From: JANXLO01 sp043762265
GTDB lineage: Bacteria > Armatimonadota > Chthonomonadetes > Chthonomonadales > Chthonomonadaceae
Length of the DNA stretch: 39,782 nt
Assembly: GCA_043762265.1 (NCBI GenBank)
Contig: JAYUMV010000292.1
Location: 1-39,782 of the forward strand
Direction: 5' to 3'
Shown here: positions 27,328 to 36,123 of the stretch, one piece after another
How positions within the stretch are numbered: the stretch's first letter is position 1
Layout of the letters: each line of letters opens with the position of its first letter
Notes under the pieces: generated by a model
The model's input: only the letters and a program-made list of their open reading frames with translations
Database searches by the model: none
What the model was told of the DNA's origin: nothing
Made by a program: the position numbers and the translations under genes

Positions 27328-27930
27328 TTACGGCGCGCCAACGGTCAGTTCGTTCGAGACTGTATCGGTAGCGTTCAGGTCTTTCAGGGCCTTCGTCGCG
27401 ACCGCAGTTGCCTTCTTCTTCATGGATCCGTTCGCGACAGTGCCGACGAGATGAACGACGCCATCTTTCGTGTTGACATTGATTTTATTGTGCGTATCAT
27501 TCAGATCCTTATCCGCAACAATGGCGAGCTTCACCTTTGGGGTGACTTCGAGTGCGCCGGTCGCGTTCTTACCGGCATCTTTCGTCGCATCCGCCATGGC
27601 AACTGCGACTTTTTTGGTGCCATCTACGGTTGCATTCGCCGCATCCTTGGTGGCATCCGCTGTAGCAACCGCCGCTTTTTTCGTCGCATCGCCGACATCG
27701 GAAGCAGCCTTTTTCGTGGCGTCTACTGTCGCATCTGCCGCCTGCTTGGTCGCATCCCCTACCTTATCAGCTGCATTTTTGGTGGCATTCGCAGCGTCGT
27801 TCGCCACAGAAGCGGCCTTCTGTCCATCTTGAACAACGTCTTTACCCGCGCCATCCGCAGTATTGCTGCAACCAAAAAGTCCCAGGCTGAGCAACGTAGC
27901 CGCTGCCCCAACCAATGCAAATCGTTTCAT
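27328..27930 (-). CDS. Lipoprotein with LEA-like 11-mer repeats and a BON domain
   Basis: 200 residues. A signal peptide with lipobox LFGC (Cys21 lipidated) targets it to the envelope. Residues 48-124 are seven consecutive 11-residue repeats of the form DATKxAAxATx, an amphipathic, Ala/Lys/Asp-rich pattern like LEA group 3 or apolipoprotein helices. Residues ~127-200 form a BON domain (VKLAIVADKDL, INVNTKDGVVHLVGTV, AVATKALKDL, VSNELTV), found in OsmY-type envelope stress proteins. The ATG at 27930 has AAGGAGA 5-6 bases upstream; a longer in-frame extension lacks support. Role in osmotic or desiccation protection is inferred. Confidence 0.88.
   Translation of the reverse strand: MKRFALVGAAATLLSLGLFGCSNTADGAGKDVVQDGQKAASVANDAANATKNAADKVGDATKQAADATVDATKKAASDVGDATKKAAVATADATKDAANATVDGTKKVAVAMADATKDAGKNATGALEVTPKVKLAIVADKDLNDTHNKINVNTKDGVVHLVGTVANGSMKKKATAVATKALKDLNATDTVSNELTVGAP
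27559..27789 (-). repeat. 33-bp coding repeat array (seven units)
   Basis: Encodes the seven 11-mers of the lipoprotein. Units share GATGCGACCAAA-type codons but differ at several sites, so the array is old enough to have diverged and is kept by selection on protein sequence rather than recent slippage. Confidence 0.8.
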
Positions 27931-28126
27931 CGAGTTCTCCTTGTGCCTGTATCGCAACTTCCTAGACGTAGAGAGGAAAGTTGTTCTTCCTCGTTCCGGT
28001 CGTACGACGTGCCACACAGAAGGAATGTTCCTTATCTTCGCCCGGATCGATTTAAGGTCCTTCCCTTCTCTGAAATCGAGCCTTCTTTGCGCAGGAAACC
28101 TTGCTTGCAAGGGGGAACTGTCCCCT

Positions 28127-28975
28127 ATGAAATACGCAATCTGTAATGAAACTTTCCAGAACCTGGGCTGGGCCGAAACGTGCCAGGCGGTCGCCGACAT
28201 CGGTTATCAGGGGATCGAGATCGCACCGTTCACGCTCGCCGCAGATGTCGCTGAGATCAGTTCCCACGCGCGTAACGTCTATGCCGGTACCGCGCAGCGA
28301 GCTGGCTTGGAGGTTGTCGGCCTCCATTGGCTGCTCGTCTCTCCACAAGGTCTGTCCGTCACCGACCCGGATACCGACATTCGGAAACGAACTACCCGCT
28401 ATCTGACCGACCTCGTCCATTTTTGCGCGGATCTCGGCGGCAAGATCCTGGTCTTAGGGTCGCCGTCACAACGACGTCTCCCCAAAGATGTCCCTGCCGA
28501 ACGGGCGGTTTCGGTGGCTAAAGACCGGCTTCGAGCCTGCATTGAGCCTGCCCTCACGATCGCGCAACAGCAGGGGATCACGCTCTGTTTGGAGCCTCTT
28601 CCCGCCCCGGAGGCCGACTTCCTGCTCACGCTGGAGAGCGCCGCGAGCATCGTGCAGGAGTGGCCCCATGCGGCCCTTCAGACCATCTTCGATGTCAAAA
28701 GCGCTTCCAGCGAGACTGCGCCGTTCACCGATCTGATCCACACCTATGCGCCCTACATCGCGCATGTCCATGCGAACGACGCCAACCGACGCGGTCCCGG
28801 CTTCGGCACGACGGACTACCTTCCGATTCTTTCGGCCCTCAAATCCATCGGCTATTCCGGTTATATCTCCGTCGAGGTCTTCGACTATACTCCGGACCCC
28901 TACACCATTGCACGCGAGAGTCTGGCGTATATGGAGCGATGCATGGCAGTCGTGGAGGCCGAAAATGGGATCTAA
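28127..28975 (+). CDS. Sugar phosphate isomerase/epimerase (AP endonuclease 2-like TIM barrel)
   Basis: 282 residues. The start (YAICNETFQNLGWAE), DIGYQGIEIAP, LCLEPLPAPEADFL with the metal-binding Glu, HVHANDANRRGPGFG and ISVEVFDYTPDP with the second Glu fit the xylose-isomerase-like TIM barrel family that includes hydroxypyruvate isomerase and tagatose epimerases. Substrate unknown. The ATG at 28127 has AAGGGGGAA upstream; in the mRNA the purine tract can pair with TCCCC just before the start (GGGGA-ACTG-TCCCC). A PmoA-family gene overlaps its end by 11 bases, so both act together, probably on a plant or microbial sugar. Confidence 0.87.
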   Translation: MKYAICNETFQNLGWAETCQAVADIGYQGIEIAPFTLAADVAEISSHARNVYAGTAQRAGLEVVGLHWLLVSPQGLSVTDPDTDIRKRTTRYLTDLVHFCADLGGKILVLGSPSQRRLPKDVPAERAVSVAKDRLRACIEPALTIAQQQGITLCLEPLPAPEADFLLTLESAASIVQEWPHAALQTIFDVKSASSETAPFTDLIHTYAPYIAHVHANDANRRGPGFGTTDYLPILSALKSIGYSGYISVEVFDYTPDPYTIARESLAYMERCMAVVEAENGI

Positions 28976-30119
28976 GGGTTACCGGATTTCCCTTCAAGCG
29001 GGTCGCCATAAGAGGCGCTCCTGTCCCATGACCTTGTCATTGCCGGAAAACCTCGATGAAAAGGCCTGGGAACTGCGCACCGCCGACGACTCGCCTCTAC
29101 CGCTCCAGGTCTTACCGAACGGCACAGGCGTCTTTATGCTCCCCTCTCTCCCCGCCGGGGCCACCCTCGACCTTACGCTTCTGCCCAGAGAAGACAAAGA
29201 AGGCGCCTCGCCCCCGAGAGTAGCCATTCTCGATGACAGCCAGGCCATCTCCATCACTGTAGACGGAAACTCGCTCACCACCTACCACTACTCCGACGTA
29301 CCAGCGCGTCCCTACTTTTACCCACTCCTCACTTCGGAAGGACTGGAAGTCACCCGCGCCTTTCCGATGCGCGCCGATGTCGCAGGCGAGTCGAAGGATC
29401 ATCCGCACCACCGTTCCCTCTGGATCGCCCATGGCGATGTAAACGGCATCGACAACTGGAGCGAGGAGACCGGGCACGGTTCTACCCGTCATGATGCCGT
29501 TCTCACAGCCTCCAGTGGTGACGTGTGCGGGCAGTTCACAACGACCGGAACCTGGATGGCGCCTTCCGGCCAATCTCTATTGACCCAACGCCTCGAAGTC
29601 ACTGCGTGGGCGACACCGCCGGAATTCCGGCTCTTGGACTTTACCATCGACCTGACAGCCGAGCAGGATTCCGTTCTCTTCGGCGACACGAAAGAAGGGG
29701 GCATTCTCTCCGTTCGCATCGTCGGCACGATGGACGTACCACGCGGGGGACAGATCGAGAACAGTTACGGAGGGCTGGACGAGGTCGAGACCTGGGGCAA
29801 GTCTGCGCACTGGTGCGACTACTCCGGTCCGGTCGCAGAGACCATTCAGGGCTTAGCTGTCATGGACCATCCGTTGAGTTTCCGCTACCCCACCCATTGG
29901 CACGTGCGCAACTACGGCCTGATGACCGCAAATCCGTTTGGGTACGCGGCGTACACGGGAGGCGTCAAGCACGGAGAACATCGCCTCGCCAAAGGTGAAA
30001 CCTTGCTCTTTCGCTATCGTCTTGTGATTCATACAGGAGATGCGGGCACCGCCGACATTCGCAGCCGCTATCTCGACTTCGTGAGTCCGCCGCGTGCAAC
30101 AATAACTCCCCTGGAATAG
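28965..30119 (+). CDS. PmoA-family protein (DUF6807)
   Basis: 384 residues. The start GYRISLQAGRHKRRSCPMTLSLPE has the family-typical strand, R-x-x-x-P and LP-type opening. Conserved parts include HPHHRSLWIAHGDVNG, DTKEGGILSVRI, GKSAHWCDYSGPV, MDHPLSFRYPTHWHVRNYG and NPFG with many His residues that may bind metal or sugar. The family is found in genomes of polysaccharide degraders; its enzyme activity is not established as far as I know. The ATG at 28965 overlaps the upstream gene and has GGAGG 6 bases before it; ATG 29028 would cut off conserved residues. No signal peptide is seen, so cytoplasmic. Confidence 0.86.
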   Translation: MGSKGYRISLQAGRHKRRSCPMTLSLPENLDEKAWELRTADDSPLPLQVLPNGTGVFMLPSLPAGATLDLTLLPREDKEGASPPRVAILDDSQAISITVDGNSLTTYHYSDVPARPYFYPLLTSEGLEVTRAFPMRADVAGESKDHPHHRSLWIAHGDVNGIDNWSEETGHGSTRHDAVLTASSGDVCGQFTTTGTWMAPSGQSLLTQRLEVTAWATPPEFRLLDFTIDLTAEQDSVLFGDTKEGGILSVRIVGTMDVPRGGQIENSYGGLDEVETWGKSAHWCDYSGPVAETIQGLAVMDHPLSFRYPTHWHVRNYGLMTANPFGYAAYTGGVKHGEHRLAKGETLLFRYRLVIHTGDAGTADIRSRYLDFVSPPRATITPLE

Positions 30120-30169
30120 CCCGGCCTCCATCGGGCATCCAGGCATAGTACATCGAGGATCCAATCAAC

Positions 30170-30841
30170 ATGCAGTCACCGCAGGAACAGAACTATGCGC
30201 CGCCGCCCGTCTACTCAATACCGCCACGCTCGTCCTCCTTCCCCCTGTGGGGCAAGATCCTCCTCGGATGCGGATGCCTTTTCGTGCTGCTCCTCATGCT
30301 GATCGGTGTAGGTTTGACCCGCCTGATTGGAAGTGGCCGAAGAGCCTTCCAGACCCAGTTCTGCTTCCAGAACCTCCGCACTGCTCATCGCGCCCTCGAC
30401 CTCTATAGTCAGGACTACGACCAGACACTCCCCCTGGCCGCAGCCTGGATGGACACAGCAACTCCCTATATGACCAGTGGGCAGACGGACTTACGATGTC
30501 CGGCGCTGCGGGTCGTCAATCCGAAGGCATTCGGGTATGCCTTCAACAGCAAACTCTCCGGGACGCGCACATCGAAGATCGCGTCTCCCATCACAACCAT
30601 CCTGGTCTTCGATTCGACCAATCCGGAACGTAATGCTGCGGACGCACTGACTACCCTTCCCTCGCCCCCACGCCATGCCAACCCGCGCACGAAAGAGACC
30701 CGCAACGCCGCCAAGATCGGTAATCTCGTGGTCTATGCAGATGGTCATGTCGCGTTCGTAGCGCAGGACGGCTCCTCTATAGCGGTTCCCAATTCCAGCA
30801 TGAGAAATCCCTTCTTCGCGCGGCCACCCAAAAAGAAGTGA
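30170..30841 (+). CDS. Pseudopilin-like membrane protein (H-X9-DG/DUF1559-like)
   Basis: 223 residues. The N-terminus is Pro-rich and cytoplasmic, followed by one hydrophobic segment (ILLGCGCLFVLLLMLIGVGL). The exported part begins with a helix similar to that of pseudopilins (CFQNLRTAHRALDLYSQDYDQTLP) and ends with VVYADGHVAFV, the DGHV pattern of H-X9-DG proteins. Unlike true prepilins it has no G|FTLIE cleavage site, so it is probably anchored rather than assembled. Function unknown. Lies 50 bases after the PmoA-family gene. Confidence 0.78.
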   Translation: MQSPQEQNYAPPPVYSIPPRSSSFPLWGKILLGCGCLFVLLLMLIGVGLTRLIGSGRRAFQTQFCFQNLRTAHRALDLYSQDYDQTLPLAAAWMDTATPYMTSGQTDLRCPALRVVNPKAFGYAFNSKLSGTRTSKIASPITTILVFDSTNPERNAADALTTLPSPPRHANPRTKETRNAAKIGNLVVYADGHVAFVAQDGSSIAVPNSSMRNPFFARPPKKK

Positions 30842-30870
30842 GTCGGGAGGCATCTCTGCTTCCGACTCAC
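30838..30870. terminator. Hairpin between convergent genes
   Basis: Arms GTGAGTCGG (30838-30846, containing the TGA stop of the upstream gene) and CCGACTCAC (30862-30870), with a further GCA/TGC pairing in the loop. No long T-run follows (CTTTCGC), so termination would be inefficient without Rho. Confidence 0.5.
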
Positions 30871-30916
30871 CTTTCGCCCGCAGTATACGAGAGGGCAACG
30901 TTTCAGCCCAGCGGGA

Positions 30917-32191
30917 CTATCGTCCCGTTCCGCCCGGCAGCGCCAGGATATCATCCGGCAGGCCACTTGCCCGCAGTTCCGCCTTTGTCAACAGATCGAG
31001 GGCTTGCTTGACCGCCGCAGTCGCATGACCCTTTGCCATCGCATCGCGGAGATCGTTCGCGGCCGAATGGATGTCGGGAACTGCGGCAATGGAGATCCCT
31101 TCTTGATACTCTTTCGCGGCCTGATTCCACTGGTCACGCGCGGCATAGGCCAATCCGATATTAAACCGCACGTAGGCCTGTTTCGGATCCAGCGCCAGCG
31201 CCTTGCGGCCACTGGTCACCGATTCATCCATCAGGCCTTCTTCGTATTGGGACCATCCAAGATTACCCCAGAGCGATGCAGAGCTGGGAGCGGCCGCTAG
31301 GGCCAACCGATACTCGCTGATCGCGCTCAGATGTTTGCCTTCCGCATCGAGAACCTGCGCGAGAGTGGAGTGCGCGTCCGGACTCTGTGCATTTTGCGCG
31401 ATGAGATCGCGAGCAATTTTTTCCGCTTCTGGAAATCGTTTCAAACCGGAGAGCGCCGAGGCGCGCCCCAACATGCCGCCCACATTCTTAGGATCGATCC
31501 GTAGCGCCGCGTCGTACTCCTCCAGCGCCTCCATATGCCGGTTCTCCTGTTCGTTCAGATCTCCCAGGCGGGCATGCACGTCCGGGCTGTCCGGCGCGAA
31601 TCCCAGCGCTTCCAGCAGCGATCGACGAGCGGGCAGATAGTCCTTTTCCTGAAGGTACGAGTCCGCAACCGCCAGTCGATAGCGGAGATCTGCGGGCGAC
31701 AGTTCCAGCGCCCGATCAAAACTGGCACGAGCCACCACATATTTGGCTTCGTTTACCTGTGCAAGCCCCAGATAGTAGAGAAACTCCGGCTCCTTGGGGC
31801 TGAGATCGACCGCTGCCTGAAACGCCTGGGTCGCAGCAGAAAACTGCTTGAGGCTCATATAGGCGCGCCCCAACAAAATGCGCGTCTGAATACTCTTGGG
31901 ATCGAGACCAATCGCCTGCTTCAGCAAGGGGACGGCATCCTGCCCTTTGCCCTGTTCGATCAAGGCCGCCGCCTTTCGCTCCAGATCCGCCACGGTCGGC
32001 GCCGCAGGCACCGCAGGAGTAGCGCCCTGGCCCGGCGCTTTCGTATCCGTCGCCTTGGGCGGCGCAACCTTCGGAGGATCCTTGGGTGGATCCTTCTTTT
32101 CTTGTGCCCCTGCAATCGCACTCCAAAACGTCAGGCCGACTACCAGCCCAACGACCGCTCTGCCGATCCTTAAATGCTTCATCTTCTGCAT
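30917..32191 (-). CDS. Secreted tetratricopeptide-repeat protein
   Basis: 424 residues. A signal peptide (residues 1-29, ending IAGAQ) is followed by a Lys/Pro/Ala-rich linker (DPPKDPPKVAPPKATDTKAP) and then nine consecutive 34-residue TPR units from about residue 67 to 370. A short C-terminal tail (LRASGLPDDILALPGG) follows. TPR arrays bind partner proteins; here in the periplasm or on the outer membrane. The partner is unknown. The ATG at 32191 has GAGGAGA close by; ATG 32182 is an alternative. Divergent from dacB. Confidence 0.87.
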   Translation of the reverse strand: MQKMKHLRIGRAVVGLVVGLTFWSAIAGAQEKKDPPKDPPKVAPPKATDTKAPGQGATPAVPAAPTVADLERKAAALIEQGKGQDAVPLLKQAIGLDPKSIQTRILLGRAYMSLKQFSAATQAFQAAVDLSPKEPEFLYYLGLAQVNEAKYVVARASFDRALELSPADLRYRLAVADSYLQEKDYLPARRSLLEALGFAPDSPDVHARLGDLNEQENRHMEALEEYDAALRIDPKNVGGMLGRASALSGLKRFPEAEKIARDLIAQNAQSPDAHSTLAQVLDAEGKHLSAISEYRLALAAAPSSASLWGNLGWSQYEEGLMDESVTSGRKALALDPKQAYVRFNIGLAYAARDQWNQAAKEYQEGISIAAVPDIHSAANDLRDAMAKGHATAAVKQALDLLTKAELRASGLPDDILALPGGTGR

Positions 32192-32250
32192 TTCTCCTCG
32201 CGCTTATACATAAACACGCCTGATTCGATATCCTACCGTATGGTAGCAGA

Positions 32251-32288
32251 CCTGAAAGCCTCTCGTCAACCTGAAAGTCTCCCGTCAA
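32251..32288. repeat. 19-bp tandem duplication upstream of dacB
   Basis: CCTGAAAGCCTCTCGTCAA (32251-32269) is followed directly by a copy with two changes (32270-32288). It sits about 20 bases before the dacB start. May be neutral slippage or a repeated regulator site. Confidence 0.75.
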
Positions 32289-32309
32289 GCGGATCACCGG
32301 CAGGAAAGC

Positions 32310-33842
32310 ATGCCTGTCCCGCAGAATATATTTCTCATGAAATCACGAACTTCTTCTACCCTGTTCGCGTCCGTCTGCCTTGCCGCAACGTGGACATCTC
32401 TGTTTTTAGCGCCTTCGGGTCGCTGCCTTGCAGACGACGTTGGCACCGGTACCGACTCTACGCTCGTCGCGAGGATCGATTCCCTCCTCGCCGACAAGAC
32501 GCTTCAAACCGGGTTTCAGGGCATTCTAATCCAGTCGCTCAAGGACCACACCACCCTCTACGAGCGTAATGCGGACAAAGTGTTTCTCCCGGCTTCAAAC
32601 AACAAACTCTTAACTTCGGGAGCCGTTTTGTCGCTGCTCGGCCCCGAATTCGCTTACAATACGAAAGTCGTTGCCGCCGTCAGCCCGGATCGCAGGGGCG
32701 TGCTGCACGCCGACCTTACCCTGGTGGGCTCCGGAGACCCGCTTCTCTCTGCAGGTGACCTCACCAACTTGGCGCACGCCTTAAAGACCGCAGGCCTCAA
32801 GCAAATCGAAGGCGCGGTCACTGCCGATGACTCTCTCTTCGACCACCAGTGGCTGGGCGACGGTTGGACCTGGGACGACGAGCCCTACTACTATTCGGCG
32901 CAGATCAGCGCCCTCAACCTGAACGAAAATCTGGTGAGCGTCCGCGTCTTTCCCGGCAAGAAAGAAGGCGATCCGGTTCGCGTCGTTGTCACGCCCACCG
33001 AAAAGTACATGACGGTTCAGAACCAGGCTAAGACTGCTGCCGCCAAGACAAAATCCTCGATCAGCGTGGAGCGTACACGTGGACAAAACATTCTCGTCGT
33101 TACCGGAGCCGTGGCGCTCGATACGACCGATGAGGCCGCGCCCAAGGTCCCGGTCACTGTCGAAGATCCTACCCGTTTCACCCTGAGCGCCTTTCGGGAG
33201 GCGCTGGCGAAAGAGGAAATTCGCATCGATGGCAGGCAGTTGCCGTCTGCAACCGCGTCCGTCTCTCTCGCGGAGCACAAGTCGGTGCCTCTCGTCGAGA
33301 TCCTGAAACTGCTCAACAAGCCAAGCGATAATATGATCGCGGAGTGTCTTCTCAAGACCGTGGGAGCGATCAAGCAGGGCAAAGGCACGGCTGGCTCGGA
33401 CGGCACAGGAGCTCAGACTGCCCGCGCCTTCTTCGCTAGCATTGGCATGGATATCACGCATCTGAATCAGGCAGACGGATCGGGCCTCTCCCGATTCAAC
33501 TTCGTCTCCCCCCGCGATTTCGTCCAACTGCTCACGTACCTCCACACACAGCCGACATTCCCGGTATTCTACGACTCCCTCCCCATCGCTGGGGTCGATG
33601 GTTCGTTGCGCAACCGTCTCAAAAACACGGCGGCGACCAACAACTGCCACGCCAAAACCGGGTACATCTCGCGTGCCAGCAGCCTTACCGGCTATATCAC
33701 CACGAAAGACGGCGAGATGCTCGTCTTCTCGATTTTGATGAACAACCACCTCTCTACCAATGCGCTTCCGGTCTCTATTCAAGACAAGATCGTGCTGCTG
33801 CTCGCCGATTACAGCCGGACGGGAGCCAGTCATGCCCCATAA
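32310..33842 (+). CDS. dacB: D-alanyl-D-alanine carboxypeptidase/endopeptidase (PBP4 family)
   Basis: 510 residues, class C low-molecular-mass penicillin-binding protein that trims stem peptides and cuts cross-links in peptidoglycan. Signal peptide over residues ~10-41 (ending GRCLA). Active-site motifs: SNNK with nucleophile S96 and K99; SDN at 339-341; KTG at 449-451. The long insertion between motifs 1 and 2 is typical of the family. The ATG at 32310 has AGGAAA upstream. The stop overlaps the start of the dehydrogenase by 11 bases. Confidence 0.94.
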   Translation: MPVPQNIFLMKSRTSSTLFASVCLAATWTSLFLAPSGRCLADDVGTGTDSTLVARIDSLLADKTLQTGFQGILIQSLKDHTTLYERNADKVFLPASNNKLLTSGAVLSLLGPEFAYNTKVVAAVSPDRRGVLHADLTLVGSGDPLLSAGDLTNLAHALKTAGLKQIEGAVTADDSLFDHQWLGDGWTWDDEPYYYSAQISALNLNENLVSVRVFPGKKEGDPVRVVVTPTEKYMTVQNQAKTAAAKTKSSISVERTRGQNILVVTGAVALDTTDEAAPKVPVTVEDPTRFTLSAFREALAKEEIRIDGRQLPSATASVSLAEHKSVPLVEILKLLNKPSDNMIAECLLKTVGAIKQGKGTAGSDGTGAQTARAFFASIGMDITHLNQADGSGLSRFNFVSPRDFVQLLTYLHTQPTFPVFYDSLPIAGVDGSLRNRLKNTAATNNCHAKTGYISRASSLTGYITTKDGEMLVFSILMNNHLSTNALPVSIQDKIVLLLADYSRTGASHAP

Positions 33843-34944
33843 TGGATTTGCGGTCGCTGCGGTCCTGCCCGCTCCTGGCCTCCCGCCGGAGATCCGCACC
33901 TATCCGATACCCGACCTCGAACCCGGTTCGGTCCTGCTCCGCATCCTCGCTTCGGAAGTCTGCGGGACCGACGTTCATCTCCAACACGGTCGGCTGGCGG
34001 GGGTCCCCTATCCTCTCATCCCCGGCCATGTCAGTGTCGGGACTGTAGAGGCCGTCTCCGGGACCGTGGTCGATGTGGACGGCGGCGTGATTAGCGAAGG
34101 CGATGTGGTAACGTTCCTCGATGTTCACGGAACGTGCGGGAGTTGTTGGTACTGTCTCGTTGCCAAGGCAGGAACCCGGTGCCCGAACCGACGCGTCTAT
34201 GGCATCACCTATGGCGCGGAGGATGCTCCCGGTCTCTCCGGCGGCTGGTCCCAATACCTCTATCTCCGGCCTGGCACAAAGATCCTGCGCCTCGCCCCTG
34301 GCGTCTCACCGGATACCTGGATCGGCGGAGGCTGTGGCCTCCCGACCGCCATTCATGCGATCGAGCTTGCGCGCATCACGCTGGGCGACCGCGTGCTGAT
34401 ACAGGGCAGCGGCCCGGTCGGCCTCAGTTGCGCGGCCCTGGCGATGCTGAGCGGAGCCGGGTGGGTCGGCGTCATCGGCGCGCCGGAAAATCGTCTCCAG
34501 GCGGCAACGCGGATGGGAGCCGACTGGACCATAGACGTGACTACGACTTCCTCTGCGGAACGCGCACAGGCCGTGCGCGATGCCACAGGCGGGCGCGGGC
34601 CGGACATCGTCATCGAAGCGAGCGGCAACCCGCGCGCGGTTCTGGAAGGCTGCGAACTGATACGCGATGCCGGACGCTACATCATCGTAGGCCAGTATAC
34701 CGACAATGGAACTATCGAACTCAATCCGCATCTCCATATCAACAAAAAACACCTGGAAGTACGGGGTTGTTGGGGGTCCGATTTCTCTCATGTCTATAGA
34801 GCCATGCAGGTTGCGGCCCGCTTTGGAAATCGTGTGCACTGGTCATCGCTCATTTCCCGACGCTATGGGTTGGATGAGGTAGAGCAGGCATTAGCCGATG
34901 TAGAAGCAGGCCGTGTCGTCAAGGCGGTCGTAGTACCGCATTAG
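33832..34944 (+). CDS. Zinc-dependent medium-chain dehydrogenase (threonine/sorbitol dehydrogenase-like)
   Basis: 370 residues. Catalytic zinc ligands C44 (EVCGTDVH) and H66 (PGHVSVG) with C168 (GGGCGLPTA); structural zinc from C102, C105, C108 and C117 (TCGSCWYC...RC). Rossmann motif GSGPVGLSCAAL. In place of the usual GHE after the second ligand it has GHV, so the glutamate that often assists the zinc is missing. Substrate unknown; the family oxidises secondary alcohols or polyols with NAD(P). Start at ATG 33832 with GGAG 6 bases upstream, inside the end of dacB, so translation is coupled to it. Confidence 0.88.
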   Translation: MPHNGFAVAAVLPAPGLPPEIRTYPIPDLEPGSVLLRILASEVCGTDVHLQHGRLAGVPYPLIPGHVSVGTVEAVSGTVVDVDGGVISEGDVVTFLDVHGTCGSCWYCLVAKAGTRCPNRRVYGITYGAEDAPGLSGGWSQYLYLRPGTKILRLAPGVSPDTWIGGGCGLPTAIHAIELARITLGDRVLIQGSGPVGLSCAALAMLSGAGWVGVIGAPENRLQAATRMGADWTIDVTTTSSAERAQAVRDATGGRGPDIVIEASGNPRAVLEGCELIRDAGRYIIVGQYTDNGTIELNPHLHINKKHLEVRGCWGSDFSHVYRAMQVAARFGNRVHWSSLISRRYGLDEVEQALADVEAGRVVKAVVVPH

Positions 34945-35020
34945 ACGCATCCAATGTGGTATCATTCGTGGACGGACCACTCTCTGCAGACCCGTTCGAT
35001 TTGGTCCTGAAGAGGCATTG

Positions 35021-36076
35021 ATGCAGCATTCGGATACGATTTCTCAGGTAAATACACTGACGCAACGCTTTTACACGAAAGACGTCGCCTGTGAAACCAC
35101 GCTCTCCTCGCTCATGGAGTGCGTCCGACCCGCTATTCGCAAACGGCTGCAGGAGAAGCATATTGCGGGCGACGACCTGGAAGACCTCTATATCGAAACG
35201 GTAGAACGCCTCCTTACCGCGACACGCCGCAGTCGCGAACAGCAGGATCACCGGATCGGCAACTACCTCAGTTATGCGCTGACCGTTGCGGACACCGTTT
35301 TTGAAGACCATATCCGCCGCACCAAGCCCAACTGGTGCCGCCTCAAGCGCCGGATCCTCTACCTTCTCGACAACAAGGCCGGAACCAAAATCTTCGCGCG
35401 TTGGCGGCTCAGTCTGCGCTGGTTGGGGGGACTCTTCACCTGGCAAGGCCAGAACTTCCAGCCAACGCCCGCTTACAACATTCTCTGCTCCTCCCCGGAT
35501 GCCCTCTGCAGCCTGATTTTCGCCCACCGCTCTCCAGAACATGTACCGCTACCCGAGTTGCTTGCACGCCTCTTTCGCTGGCTGGAAACGCCTCTGGAGT
35601 TGGACGAATTGACGAGTCATGTCGCGCACTTGCAGGGCATCTCCGATCATGTTCCTCATTCCCTGGAGGGACTGGCTATGGTTGCAGAAAGGGATGTAGA
35701 TCACTTCCTTCCGCCATCTTCCCACGATGTCGCCTCCGAAGTGATGGAGGCGCTCTCCAGTGAGCTATTCCGGAAGCGCGTCTGGAATATCCTCTGCGAA
35801 GTGCCGCCTCGGCAGCGGATGGCCCTCCTCTTCGCCATGCCGCGCGAAGAGGTGCTGCTCCTTGGCCGCGTCTCGGAGATCGCGGCAGCGGTAGAGCTGC
35901 CTCTGCCCCAGTTCGCCGCCGTTTGGCAGCAACTGCCTCTCTCGGACAAGGAGATCGCCGATCGACTGGAGATCACTCCCAAACAGGTCTCCAACCTGCG
36001 CAAATGTGCGAGAGAACGCATTTTTCGCTGGCTCGCGCGCAAGGATGCCGAGCCGGAACAGCATAGCAATCGGTAG
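35021..36076 (+). CDS. Sigma-70-like RNA polymerase sigma factor, long ECF-like form
   Basis: 351 residues, larger than a typical ECF factor (~180-200). Residues ~30-105 look like region 2: a charged helix, then GDDLEDLYIETVERLL (the DDLED segment typical of 2.1-2.2), NYLSYALTVADTVFEDHIRR. Residues ~110-290 have no match I can name. The end, LPLSDKEIADRLEITPKQVSNLRKCARERIFRWL, is a helix-turn-helix of the region 4.2 type. The ATG has AGAGG 5 bases upstream. It lies 117 bases before a gene for a zinc-finger/transporter fusion, whose N-terminus resembles anti-sigma factors. Sigma assignment is moderate. Confidence 0.72.
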   Translation: MQHSDTISQVNTLTQRFYTKDVACETTLSSLMECVRPAIRKRLQEKHIAGDDLEDLYIETVERLLTATRRSREQQDHRIGNYLSYALTVADTVFEDHIRRTKPNWCRLKRRILYLLDNKAGTKIFARWRLSLRWLGGLFTWQGQNFQPTPAYNILCSSPDALCSLIFAHRSPEHVPLPELLARLFRWLETPLELDELTSHVAHLQGISDHVPHSLEGLAMVAERDVDHFLPPSSHDVASEVMEALSSELFRKRVWNILCEVPPRQRMALLFAMPREEVLLLGRVSEIAAAVELPLPQFAAVWQQLPLSDKEIADRLEITPKQVSNLRKCARERIFRWLARKDAEPEQHSNR

Positions 36077-36123
36077 CTTCCGGAAGAAGGTAAGTGAATG
36101 CGCTTTCCGGCAAGAATTCGAAA

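Noticed and set aside
27559..27789. CRISPR-like or minisatellite array
   Set aside because: Periodicity is 33 bp inside a coding frame with diverged units and no spacers; it encodes 11-mer protein repeats.
27863..28126. N-terminal extension of the sugar isomerase frame
   Set aside because: The TIM-barrel family starts at ATG 28127, which has a ribosome site; the extension is unlike the family and overlaps the divergent lipoprotein start region.
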